This document shows, one piece after another, positions 37,407-49,800 of a stretch of DNA of 64,000 nucleotides. The DNA is taken from assembly GCA_016859345.1 (NCBI GenBank), contig CM029121.1:2261329-2325328 (forward strand). Reading direction: 5' to 3'. The position numbers were made by a program, and so were the translations under genes. This stretch comes from Istiophorus platypterus. Its lineage: Eukaryota > Chordata > Actinopteri > Istiophoriformes > Istiophoridae. Under the pieces are notes generated by a model. It did no database searches, had not been told where the DNA came from, and saw only the letters and a list, made by a program, of their open reading frames with translations. The stretch's first letter is position 1, and every line of letters begins with the position of its first letter.

Positions 37407-40400
37407 CTTTTTTTTTCTTTTTTTTTACATTTATTTATTTATTTATTTTTGACAACATAAGTTGATTAGGAGTACACAATCATGGCACCAGGTTTAGTTT
37501 TTGTGGGGGTTTCCAGATTCATAAGATTTTGACAGGTGGGTTGTTTTTGCAATTCCTGCTTATTTACCCCAAACAGCAAAAATGCAGATGTTAGCTGTAG
37601 CTAGTTAGCAACACACACACTCATCATGCATCTTCAGAGTGTGTCTGTGTGTTGACAGCTCATCCCCTGACTGATGTCAATAAGAGACTTCATTCTACCA
37701 TATTAATCCAGACTGATTATCTTATTGTCTACATAAAAAGGATGAAATGAGTCATAAAACTGCAGGATAAGCTGGGATGTTTCACTTGAGTTGAAGCATT
37801 TAACTTGTTTAAATCTCAGCCTCAATTCACACCAACCAGGGCGAATCTGTATCCACCTGCATTTTTGCATTTAGTAATATGCAACCATGCCACCTCTCAA
37901 ATTCACTCTGCGTTCGGTCTGAAGACATCTTTATGAGTCAGTGTGAGCTGAGTCCCTCTAGGGGAGCTGAGTCTGAATGGGACACAGCTAGCACCAGCCA
38001 AATGAGTGAACTGATAAGCATCAGCTGGGTGGATGTGACATCTTTATTGTATCCCCTCCACAAAAGGATGGCACATTTAACAACACATGTATGTGTGGGG
38101 TTCATCAACATCTTAGGTTTCAACACATCATGTCAAGTCCACATTTAAATCACTTGCTTACATAAATGTGATCAATATAATTTCATAGGGGGTTTTCAAG
38201 GTCCATGATGTAGTTTATGTCTTTTCACTGCCTTTTCTTTTTTCAAAACCAGGTTTCTGCAAAAAAAGGCCTCTTCAGCTATACCAACGTATTTAATTGT
38301 GGTTTACATTTAAGTGATTAATCTACGTTCAGACACATTATGCTCATTGCTCCAGTTAATTTCTAACTGTGTATATTTAGTAAATGTTTAAATTTTAATG
38401 AGTCAAAATTTTGATTCATTTTTAATTCCCTCCTAATGCTCTGCTAATTTTTTGTGATTAGCCTGATATTCAGATCAAGCTGATCAATTTAGTTGTGATT
38501 TCTTTTTCATTACTTTGGAAGTGTCTTCACCCAGTCACCAGATCCAGCTGTCGGCAATGTGGATGCATTCCATAACTGAAACAACTGAGCAGAGTCAGTT
38601 GTTTCTACACCTAACAGTAATTCCATTTTCTTATTAGTCTATCTCTCTCAACTATTTAGAGGACAGTTGAGATAGGGTAGAAAGAGATGAACGATTGAAT
38701 GAGCCATTGTTGTTCATGTGCGTAGTATTGCTGCAATACAACGCACGGCACTAGATGGTAATTGCTGCAGGACCTCAGTAGTAGCCAGTAACCACAGTAA
38801 TTCCCTGTCATTGTGCAATGTTGCTGAGAACTCCATTAAGACCATCAAGGAAAAAAACAACAATATGCTTTGACTTCCATTTCCTTATGTACTAGAGGGG
38901 CCAACAGATAAATTCAGGGTTATTCAAAACCAACAGATAAAACAGCAAGAATACGTTGTATTTAAGAAAATGCTCCCAGTGCGGTGTGATCATTTCTGGG
39001 CTGTCATTTCAGTCATTCCATTTAGAACAGTTTCAGTAGCTGTGTCAGTGATCATCCACATTGGTCACCACATTGGTTTGGATTCTGCCTCTGGGACAGC
39101 TAGATTATCCCAGCTGAAGTTGTTCTCACAAAGGCTGTGACTCGCCCAGTAGTTTTTCCAACTGGGGAGACATTTAATCAGAGGCACAACAACAGACTTT
39201 TAAATCACCCACTAAAATTTCCAAAGTGGGTGGTAACTTTGAGGTTTGGAACCATGCTAAGATTAATCTACATGAAACATAAGTTTGTTTGTTTTTAATT
39301 AGATCTTTATAGATTTATATTCAAAGATTATTTCTTTTGCCTTGTTAAAATGTTTTCACATTAAGCCTTTTAGAATCTTCAGATTAACACATGGGACACT
39401 AAAGCTCTGCATGTTTCTGCATATTTCTGTGAAATCACATCAGAATGACATTCTGTCAATGTCACATATTGAATTCAGGTTCAGTCATTCCAATAGACAA
39501 CTATTTACCCTGATCAGCCACAGCATACCAGTTTTAATGTTGGGGCTGATCTGTGTATGTAATCACTATGTCTAGCATATATAAAGAGGACTAGATAAGA
39601 TCCTAATAAAAGAGCAATATATAGTATGATCAGATATTGTGTGAGATAACAACATGAGTGTATTCAGTCTATCAATCTCTCAGGGTGGTTGTGAAGAGTA
39701 GTGGGTGTTTTGTGAGAGCAGACCTCAGTTCAGCTCCCTATGTTGTCATTGACCTGAGCCTCCGTCTCATCCTGGGGTGGAGTTTATTTTTTACCATCAT
39801 GTTTATCTTTGCCTTGCACGCACAGAAAATGTACAAAACTACATAAAGCAAACAAAAACAAAGTTATGAAGAGTTTAAATCCATACCTATACTTGTTAAT
39901 AATTATTAAAAAGCTGATTGAGTTGTGCCATAATTTTGTACTCTCTTTTTTTTATGTTGGGTCAGTGGTTTAATGTCTTCTGTCTCTACTGAGGAGCTTT
40001 GTAAAATCTCAGAACCGAATCCTTATATAAAGCTTTGAGAAAAAGTGGTAATGTTAAGTTTGATATCATTTAATGTTGGATCTGGGATTTTTGGGACTTG
40101 ACACATACTAGGGGGTAAAAATTAGGATATCTCTTCTGTTGCGGCGATTATTAAAATTTTTTTATATACCAAATTTATCAAAGCGTAAATGCTAACTTGC
40201 CACTGTAAAGACATTTTCACTGGATTTTTAAAAGGGCAGCATCTGAATATTTTAATTTAAACCATTAAGAAATTGTTTATCAACAAAATCTAAAGTAATA
40301 AAGTTAGTCTTTTTACTGTCTTGCCAAGATATCCCCTGAAGTTAGCATGCGAACAAGCTAGCCTCCGCCTGTCTGGTCTCATAATACCACTTCGTACCTC

Positions 40401-42261
40401 AAGAGGCAACAGTGAGTCACTGTAGTGTCCAGTCTGCCCTGATTCCAGCATGAGAGGATGAAGAAGAGGGGCGACGGGAGCAAAGCATGTCCTTGTTTCT
40501 TAGGATGGGGTGGCGGCTCAAACTTTCTTGTAGTACGGGGCCCCCTGTTTGCTGAAAATATTTTGGAACAGGACACTGATATAGGCTGAAAATCCCGTGA
40601 TTTAACACTGTAAGTAAAGAATAGATTAAAGAGGACTGCAGTATTCATAACTTAATTACAGTATCTCATGCATCTCTTCCTCCAGCCATGACAGTTAGGG
40701 AGAAGTTATAAAAATATTTATTATAATGTGGTATAATAAGTCGGCCTGGGATAAGACAATTCTGTCTTGAAATGTGCAAAGAAGCAAGATTTTTACTGCT
40801 CCACAACACAAAATGTCCAATTTGAACTGGAGTGTGTGCAGGTTCCTGGGCTTGTTGATTAATATCACTGATTCAACCCAGGAAGGTTGCTGAGGTTAGT
40901 GGCTTTACGCTTTATTACAAATCTCTATGAAATCATGCTTGCTCTCATTGTCATTTAGTCAGTTTGGTTCACAGCAAGATGATCGTAACAGCTATTGACC
41001 AGAGTTTTTTGACAAAATCATTTTAATTGTAACTCTTTTCTAGAGCTTTCAGCTGTATGTGGCAGTCCTCATGAGTGGATGATGTTTGCTCAGTTGTAAT
41101 GGTAATAAACAACTTGGCAACTCAATTTGCTGAGGAAAACCATGTAACGTGATTGAATGTTTCAGAACAGCTGCTAAATGAAACCTTGTGGTGAAATTTT
41201 TCGCTCAACCACTGTGTCCTATGTCCAGTTTGAACTTTAACGTTTTAATACTAACTGGATATCATAATATTTGCTGCAGATATTCGTTGTCCCCAGAGGA
41301 CAAATCCTGGTGGTTTTGGTGACACCTAGATTGCCATGACATTTTCACAGCATATTCATGTTCCTGATAAGATGTGCTCCTTTCATTCTAAGTACTCCAT
41401 GAGGGTTTTTCTAGTGCTAATCTTGTGTGAATATGGTCAACATTGAAAAAAAATTCTCTTCATTTAAGGTATAGGTTTCACAAAAATTTACATTAAATTA
41501 GCCAACCATAGCCATGCCCCCCAAAAGATACACCATCATGATTTTAATGTGCCTATTATCTCTCCCCTACAAATTGGATTTCGGATGTAGTCCAGACAAG
41601 GGGCAGGGATGAGAGAGCTGCAGTGAAAGGACAGGTAAATGTGATGGTATGCAGACAGAGACTGCGCTGATATCGGGAGAGTTATTGAAGGGAGTCAGGA
41701 TTGGCCAGTTGCTGCAAGGTGAAGAGGAGCTGTATAGGAAAATCTCAGGGTGCTGCATGGAGGTTAACAGCTGTAAACTCTCACATCTGTCTTCACATTT
41801 TTTCTTTGTATGTTTTGCCAACACCCGGTATAACCCCCCTTTTTTTCATTTTTCTGTATTTTGAAATAGCTTGTTTTGATTAGGGTTAGTCACAGAATGT
41901 TCCATGACTGCTCAGTGCCCCCACATAATCATTTCCTTTCTTTTATCCTTAATTAAGCTCTATTTCTTCCCTCATATCTCCCACTGGGATCATTAAAGTT
42001 CCATTTTTTCATTTGCTGTGTCAAAGAGCAGCCAGGCAGCTCCCAGCTGGTGGATCAGAACTGGGCTCATGTGCTGTAGAGGGGACTGTTAAATACAGTG
42101 GGATTATAATGGCAGACATGACAATTGCAGGTGTGGGATACACAGTCTGGCCCATAAATACAGTTCACCTATTTTGACATTTGAGAGCAGTAAAAACACC
42201 ATAAATTACATTACTTTAGAATGACATTACTTTTCCTAAAGTGATAAGTATCAAAGATTTG

Positions 42262-42378
42262 TTTTATTTTATTTTATTTTATTTTATTTTATTTTATTTT
42301 ATTTTATTTTATTTTATTTTATTTTATTTTATTTTATTTTATTTTATTTTATTTTTATTTTATTTTATTTTATTTTAT
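42262..42378 (+). repeat. (TTTTA)n pentanucleotide array
   Basis: About 23 TTTTA units with a single slip near 42353. A pure A/T run of this length is prone to length change. Confidence 0.95.
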
Positions 42379-42856
42379 TGGTTTTCATGTACCTGGTACC
42401 ATTTTTTATTTTTTTTATTTTTTTTTTACATAGAAGGTATTCCTGGTCAAATTTGACCCATATTTATTCAAAGGGATTAAGGAGTTAATTAGGGTGAATG
42501 GTGGTGTTGGGGAATTTTGGAATCATTGTGAAACTCTAAATTGTCATGTCTGAGTATTTTTGACACTGTGAAAATACAAAGTTCCCAGGGGACATTGACA
42601 CATGTCCTTGCCCATGTCCATGTCATATTGTTACATTTGCCAGGATTCCAACCTAGAAGGGCTCATGTGGTTCATTAAGGTGTTATGACAGAGTCTTAAA
42701 ACAGTGGAGGAAAAATTGTGCAAAAGCATCATATATATTAAACATTAGTACATAAGGTCACAAGGGGCCTAAACACTGTTGCAGCATCTGCGCCTGCAAG
42801 CACGTCTACATAAAGTAACAAAATAAACCCATCAATTCCCAGGGCTATGACAGGGG

Positions 42857-42995
42857 GCTGTGTGTGTGTTTGTGTGTGTGTGTGTCTGTGTGTGTGTCTG
42901 TGTGCGTCTGTGTGTGTGCGTGTCTGTGCTTGTTTGTGCATGTGGTGTCTGTCTCTGTGCATGTGTGTGTCTCTGTGTGCATGTGCATCTGTGTC

Positions 42996-43035
<40 letters not shown>

Positions 43036-43080
43036 TCTGTGTGCGCGTGTCTGTGCTTGTTTGTGCGTGTGGTGTCTGTG

Positions 43081-43113
<33 letters not shown>

Positions 43114-43171
43114 GTCTGTGTCTTTGTCTGTGTCTATGTGTGTGTGTTAGCATGTGTGTGTGTGTGTGTCT
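42857..43171 (+). repeat. TG-rich array with 127-bp internal duplication
   Basis: About 315 bp of TG dinucleotides interrupted by TC, GC and CA. The phrase TGTCTGTGCTTGTTTGTGC occurs at 42921 and again at 43048, so part of the array was duplicated as a unit of about 127 bp. Confidence 0.9.
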
Positions 43172-43228
43172 GTTTTTGGGGGCATCTATAAAGAGTATCT
43201 GAGGTCCTATATATATTTAGTGGACACA

Positions 43229-43425
43229 TGGCAACAAGACTGAGTGTCCAGGAGGCCAGTGATCTGTTATTCCAAGATGAGCTCAGAGATAATGAGAAGA
43301 GGAAGAGGAAGTATCAGAGTACAACTCCAAGGTTTACAACTGCTCTGATGAAAATGAAGATGAGGAGGACTCTGAGGAAGAACAGCAACCAGCCAGGACC
43401 TACAAGATTGGCTATTTCCAATGTA
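43229..43425 (+). pseudogene. Transposase-leader-like fragment, possibly piggyBac type
   Basis: ATRLSVQEASDLLFQDE is followed, after a shift of frame, by YNSKVYNCSDENEDEEDSEE and QQPARTYKIG. An N-terminal helix followed by an acidic stretch is typical of piggyBac-type transposases of fish. Only the leader is present and the frame is broken. Identification rests on composition and memory. Confidence 0.35.
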
Positions 43426-43429
43426 CTGG

Positions 43430-44140
43430 ACATTCTGAAGCACCATCCCGTCAGTTTGGCTGAATCTGAGCAGATAATAGACGCCCTGTACACTCCAGGA
43501 TTCATCCTGCTGCTTCTATCAGCAGTCACATCATCAGTAAACACCAGTGACCCAGTTCCATTAGCAGCCGTACATGTCAAGGCCACAACACTGTCTCTAC
43601 AATGTTTGACAGATGATGTGGTGGCTTTGGATCAGGAGCTGTTTCTTCTCCTCCATCCTTTTCTCTTCTCATCATTCTGGTACCAGTTCATCTTGGTTTC
43701 ATATGTTCAAAGAACCTTGTTCTAGAACTGTTCAGGCTTTTTAGATGTTTTCTGCCAAAGTCTTATCTTTCTGTTCTTAAGTGTTACCAGTAGTTTTCAC
43801 CCTTTGGTGAACCCTCTGTATTTACATCCATGAAGGTGTCTCTTGATTGTAGACTTTGACAATGATACACCTTCCTACTGGAGAGTGTTCTTGACCTGGC
43901 CAGATGTTGTAGAACGTTTTTCTTTACAAAGAAAGAATTCTGTGTTAATCCACTTTAGCTGTTGTCTGTGGTCTTCCAGGCCTTATAGTGTTGCTGACCT
44001 CGTCAGTTGATTACTTCTTTTAAGAGTGTACCAAATTGTTGATCTAGCCAATCCAAAAGTATCTGCATCTGTCTGATTGTTTTTTCAGCCTAATGATGGC
44101 CTCCTGCATCAATATAAAGAGGGAGCAGGCCACCCTATTC
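43430..44140 (-). pseudogene. Tc1/mariner transposase remnant A
   Basis: Minus strand reads, with many stops and frame changes: MQEAIIRLKKQSDR, RPGRPQTTAKVD, YETKMNWYQNDEKRKGWRRR (the position of WTDETKINLYQNDGKR), then NGTGSLVFTDDVTADRSSRM. The order is correct for a Tc1-like transposase from N-terminus to shortly before the third catalytic Asp. Catalytically dead. Confidence 0.8.
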
Positions 44141-46319
44141 ATCCCAAGTTTCTCACCAGCTGCATATGTCAAATAGGTTCTTTAGGCTTTCTCCTTTTAC
44201 ATGTGTTTGGACCCTTAAAGAATGCTCATTCTCTGAACATATGAATTGCACAACATAAGTTATCCAGCTCTTTTGGACTTTTTTCATTTTAGTGGACCTA
44301 ATGGAACATATTCTGATAATACAAAGAGTTGTTTCAGATTGTTCTGATTGGACTCATTATATTACAGTTGTTTGTTTTGCAGCTGTGTGATGGAAAAGTC
44401 TCTCTGGGCCTGTGTGTGTGTAACATGTCATGCAACACAGACTGGGGCCATTACACCAGAGTCAGCTCACAGCCCTCCTCTGCTCCACCTCTGTTTGAGT
44501 AATACTACTAGTCCAGGTTCTGCACTTCTATCTGCAGAGCAGTTTCAGTCTTCTTACTGACAGGAGATGAGGATTATTCTTGCTGAAACATTACTTCACT
44601 CACTTCACTGGGATAGGACTGGACTGGAATATTTTACACTGATTAACCTTCTCTGATTCTTCATATTCTTAACAACAGCAGGGAAAAAAAACACAATATT
44701 GTTCAGTGTACGACCATATCACGGTACATTAAAACATGGAGCCCGGCGCCTGAGGGAGGAGATCATTATCCAAAATGATGTTTTTGTTGTATTTGGGTTG
44801 TATTGCTCATAATGTGGTTGTGTTTTGTATTTCTGATATGTTGCTGTGTATTCTGTTGTGTTGATAAATTGCTGTTGTGTTGTATTTGCTGTTATATATG
44901 GTCTTCGAAATGGCACAAATCTGTAATATGCAGCATGGTTTGTAGCATATTTGTGAAGTATGGATCATGTCAGGGTTCCAACAACATGCTGCATTTCAAA
45001 ACACTGAGCTTCATGATGATGGTGCAGCACAAAAATAAGACAGTACAATTTAGTCTTTAAACACATTTAATGTATATTACAGTCCATGATAGTTGGCAGC
45101 TATACAATAACAATATAAAGGAGAATACGTTTAATATATAATGGTTTTCAGATTATAGACTCTTTCTTTGCATAAGAATACTTCATCAAAGGTCTAAAAT
45201 TATAACTCATCTGACAGCAGTTTCACATTTCACATCTAAAAATAAAACATCTGAAGGATGTTATGAAATACAACAGTCCTCTAAAATTCTGTAAAATTCA
45301 AAAATACAGCTGATGCCATCATCACAAGCAACGATCTCTTTGGCTAGCATTCATACATTTCATTCCAATCTCACGAAAAGTAGAAATGACACATCGTCAT
45401 CTGATCACGAAAAGCTCCAACATTGTGTAAAAATGTTCCTACAGAGTTAAACTTCAAACAGAGAGAGAGAGTCCAGTTTCCACCATGAACAAGGAGCTGT
45501 TTTCTGCTGTGGATTATCCTGAGTAACAGTAACTGGGCTGCTGTTTGTGGAAAGACATGGTTCTGTTAAGTTTTCAAATGTCATCCTCAAAACTTGACTG
45601 ACTTATAGACCACGTTATGTTCACCTCTGTTCTTTGAGGTGGTGGCTGAAGTCTCAAAAGTCAAAACCTCAAAATCTCAACCAATCAAAGCCAAACTACG
45701 GACATAACACATTGTTAGTAGGGTATCAGGAGGGAGGTGTCAGGTGAGCCCAGCTAGGTGCTGTGTTCTGCAAACTGCATGGTATCATTTATCACCGTGA
45801 CTGTTGGATCATTAGCATGCCCACTGAAGGAAATAACTCTGACCCATACACACATACACCACCGGTGTGATCTGTTTGAGGTTCAAGTTTTGTGTCAGAG
45901 GGGCGCTGACTCATTTTGGAGCCAGGATTGGTCAGAGTATACAGTTAATGTGGAGATCAGTTGATGATCACTGTGCGTAAAGAAATAAGAAATAAATTAC
46001 TTGTTTGTCAGAACAAAGCCAACACTGATGTGTTGTATCGCCGCGTGGTTCACATTACACTTTGCAATCTACAGATCACATTACGTGATTGTTGACCTTT
46101 TCAATTTTCAGGCTGACATTAGCTTCAAGTTCATTACAATATGAAAATTAAAATGCAAGAAACAACATTTCTGTCTATTAATATGGTCTCTTATTTGTGT
46201 TTTCTGAACTGTAAAATGGTGAGCTGAAAGCAAATTTATGACTTTTAGGGATCAGCCACTCATAGTGAGTATATCTTTGACAAAAATCATCTTTGAAGAA
46301 ATCAACACTTTGAAGTTCA

Positions 46320-46325
46320 TTTATT
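46320..46325 (-). terminator. Possible polyadenylation signal of ric8a
   Basis: AATAAA on the minus strand about 425 nt beyond the stop. Other AT-rich hexamers exist further on, so this assignment is weak. Confidence 0.3.
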
Positions 46326-46749
46326 TTGGCTTTGATTACCTTTACAATCTCTGTAATTGTTATAGTTCTTTAAATGGTCCCTAACCCACTTGGTTTTCAT
46401 GGCTTACTTAAATGGACTGAAACAAATGTCTGGGGGAAGTAAACTAATCTACAAACCAGTGGTAGTCTTTGGAAAAGGGTCAGCATCAAAACTCGTGATT
46501 TGTAGTTGACAGAATAGCACAAGTACTTTAAAGCCAGGGATATGGGTCGTTCAAGCTCTCTCCCAAGTATTCGATGCTGTGTTTTTACTCTGACTATACC
46601 AGTCCATACTTTCCACACTTTACCTCCCATCAGGATAAACAACCAGGAACAGCTTAGACCATGTGGCATGTGAGTATTTAAACAATGAGACAGATTTGCC
46701 AGGATTGTCACAGGGGTTAACTCTGTTTCTGCCTTTATGTTTCTGTTTA

Positions 46750-46891
46750 CTAAGCCTCATCTTCACTGTCTGGGTTAGCTGGCTCTTCTGGCTGGAATAA
46801 AGGATTGTGGGCCACTCTGTGTAGGTCCTCTGCAGTCATCTCTCTCATCTTCCCATCCATACCGAGCTGCATGGGCTGGATCACATTGGTC
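46750..46891 (-). CDS. ric8a: ric8a exon 14 (last)
   Basis: Encodes TNVIQPMQLGMDGKMREM, then HNPLFQPEEPANPDSEDEA and TAG. NRVIQPMGM anchors it to human RIC8A. Beyond that the sequence departs from the mammalian terminus but keeps an acidic end. Confidence 0.9.
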
Positions 46892-49800
46892 CTGCAGAGA
46901 GAGATGGTTCAAATGGATTGGTGAGTGCATGTGTGAGTGCAGATTTTTTCACTGTCACCAGATGTAGTACTGAAAACTGTGGCTGTATTAATTACTGAAA
47001 AAATTGGCAGCAGATGCAACAAATGTCTGACTTTCAGTTGTATCTACTTGACAAATATACAGAAAAAGTAGTTTACAGTAAATCAAATCTTCGATTATAC
47101 AGTTTACAAAAAAACTGATTGAACTCCTGGTCAGTATCCCTAAGATGTAATTACAAATCCTGTCCTTTTAATAGTTTGATTTGTTTTTAGTCAAAGCCCA
47201 AGAAGAATGATTCCTGTTTGACTAATTAAACTATAATGAATGTTTTACAAATGCCCTGATATTCACTAAACAGTATGGTTTGCAAATACAAAATGTATCT
47301 ATCAAAGAAATACACAAAATATTCCTAATACATCATACTTCAGAACCAAATACAGCATGTCTTACAAGTACAAAAAATATATATCCTACAAAGAAAAATA
47401 GTAATATCATGTGACTTTTTGCATAACTTTTCAACAAGATTTTTCTGAAGATTTTCTCACAATTGTCTGCAGTAGTTCAATGTCCAGAACATCGGGTGGC
47501 ACCATGTCTCAGTTTAAACATGCTGGGAGGTTGAGCATAGTACAGCAGAGTGGCCAAAGGAACATAAACTCATCTGCCAGCTGCTCATTTCTTTAGAGTC
47601 AGCTTAGTCTCAGAGAGTTTGACAGAACGCCTTCATTCAGCAGCTGTACTGTCTGCTCTGCTCTGTGATTTTTGCAGCATGTTTGGGATCATTTTCATGT
47701 TGAAAATTATCATGAAAATTCATTTCCTGCCAAGCTGCTTAAGACTTGATACAAGACCACTTGGGATTTATCTTTTCATTCAGCTTTTGGGTATCAAACA
47801 TACATTCATTGTTCCATCTATAAATGTCATCTCTCCTTCACCTTTTCTACTCATGGAGCCCCCTATGCGCACACTCCCACCCTGTTTCAGGGTTGGTACT
47901 GTGCAGTCACAGTGGTGGTCCTGGCCAGGTCCACACCAAACATGCTGGACTCTATCTGATCCAAACAAATGTATTCTGGTTTCATCTGACCAAAGAATGT
48001 GCTGCTACTGTTCTTCAGGCCCAGTTTCATGTTCTTTGGCAAAGTTTAATCTTGCAGTTTTGTGTCATTTTGTGACCAGTGGTTTTCTTCTGGGACGCCG
48101 TTTGCAGATATTGACTTCATACAATGTTCTCACTGTCTGATCAGTCACTGAAACATACATAATTCTTGTGCCATGTCAGGAGCACTTACTCGTCAGCCTT
48201 AAATTGAAACCACAGGTGTATTCACTTTTGCTGAATTGAGGTGGGGGACATATTTTTTTCTTTGGGACATATTTTTTCAATGTGGTCTATCTTAAGTGTT
48301 TGGTTTTAACCATGCATAATATCAAAAAACCTAAATTTCAACTTAAAGATCATAAAATTCTTGTAAGACAACACAGTTTTGAGTCATTTATCGTTCTAGT
48401 TATATTGCATAGGGTAGTACTCAGTTTAGTTGTATACTGTATATATTCCAATGTAATGATTAACAACAACAATTTTGAAATTAATTACAATTGAAAGCAA
48501 AATGTACTGTGGATGTGCATGTGTCAAATGTATGTGTGTGTTTGTGTATGTTCTGCTTTTATTGACCTTGACAGTTTGTCAAACATGCTGACCAGCTTCA
48601 TAGCTTCATATTCTTTCTGTTCCTCTGTCATTCCCTCCATTGGATTAGGCTGCTCCTCTTCTACAACTCCTGTTATTGGGTTTATACTGGAGACAAAAAC
48701 AGAAAGAGAGAGAATATTAAAAGAAGAGAAATAGCAACATTTTAAAAAATTAAAGATCTAGATAATCTTAAACTTCAAAGTTCGCTTGCCCTATGAAGCT
48801 ACACTTGACTAAAACAATTTCACCTCATTGTCCATATAGAAACTTGAGAAACTTTTAAGCTACAGTGAAAAATAAGTCCATATAATGCAAAACATTTCAA
48901 TTTGGACATAGGACAACTGCACAACTCCACTAATGAACATTGTGTGGTATGATCGAAAGCTCCAGAACAGCTACTTCATGAATATTGAGGTAAGATGGAA
49001 TTGCCAACAATCTAAACATATCTGTTTTACTTTGATTCATATAGTGTTTTCCCTGCTCTCGCCGCAGTTGTGTTGTCACTGTAAACTGAGCAGTTAACAT
49101 GTGACTGTAGTGGAAGAGGGCTAAGTCTATCCTTCAGTAGGATTGACAGAAGGATGAGGTGGGTGGCAAAGGTGGGAACCTCACGGCTGAGAAGGCTGGA
49201 TCAAGAGGAATCACCTCTCTGGTGTAAAAATCTCAGGGCAAGTGCAGGAGGCAGAGTAGTACAAAACACAGTTGAGCAGTACTGACTGTAGAACCAAACT
49301 CCTGCAATGGGACTGGACTTGTCTTTTCCTGAGTTGGTTAGAGTGAGAAGCTAAGGGCAGTTCTGGGATATGCACAATCACTTGGCTCCTTTACTTAACT
49401 TCCATTGAGAGGAAGGTGATGACTTGACAGTGCCTGGGTACTAAACAAATGTTCAGAGTTTCTGGTTGCAGTTGCAGTGAATGCAGCCTGCGGACTCGTT
49501 TGTTGTGTTGGGGATGTCAACATTCAGGTAAGAAACAATAGGGAAACCTGCAGTGGGTTGACTTGAAGGAAGGGCTTTCCTGATCTGAACAAACATGTTG
49601 TGTTTGTTGGAATTCAGCAGAAGTCATGGATTATCCATAATAAACACTACTTTCCATCATAAATTGGCTCATAAGTGTTCCCGGTCCCAGAATTTCTTAG
49701 CTGATGATGGACTTTGCTGTCGTATCTTGTATCATAAGATCTGCAATCCCATTTCTTGGACACTCAGCTAAGGAGCAAAGAAGAGTAGTTGGTTCTCCGG

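Larger units (their letters stand above)
37036..37420 (+). other. carmil2: carmil2 3' untranslated region (approximate end)
   Basis: Follows the TAG stop. It carries two AATAAA hexamers (37229 and 37401) and a G-run near 37120. The T/A-rich low-complexity sequence after 37405 fits the end of the transcript. The 3' limit is an estimate. Confidence 0.5.
37421..46749. other. Convergent intergenic interval between carmil2 and ric8a
   Basis: No host exon recognised. Contents seen: (TTTTA)n at 42262-42378, a TG-rich array at 42857-43171, a piggyBac-like fragment at 43229-43425, and a Tc1 remnant to about 44140. 40350-40640 is a locally GC-richer patch that could be a repeat. The ric8a 3'UTR must occupy the right end. 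Confidence 0.6.

Noticed and set aside
39658..39846. Small hydrophobic frame in the intergenic region
   Set aside because: A short frame in AT-rich DNA without splice partners or similarity; membrane-like composition is expected by chance from T-rich codons.
42847..43202. Long Cys/Val/His-rich frames on both strands
   Set aside because: All are translations of the TG-rich array and have no protein features.
47824..48075. Plus-strand frames over 47.6-48.1 kb as a gene
   Set aside because: Antisense shadows of the Tc1 transposase remnant on the minus strand.
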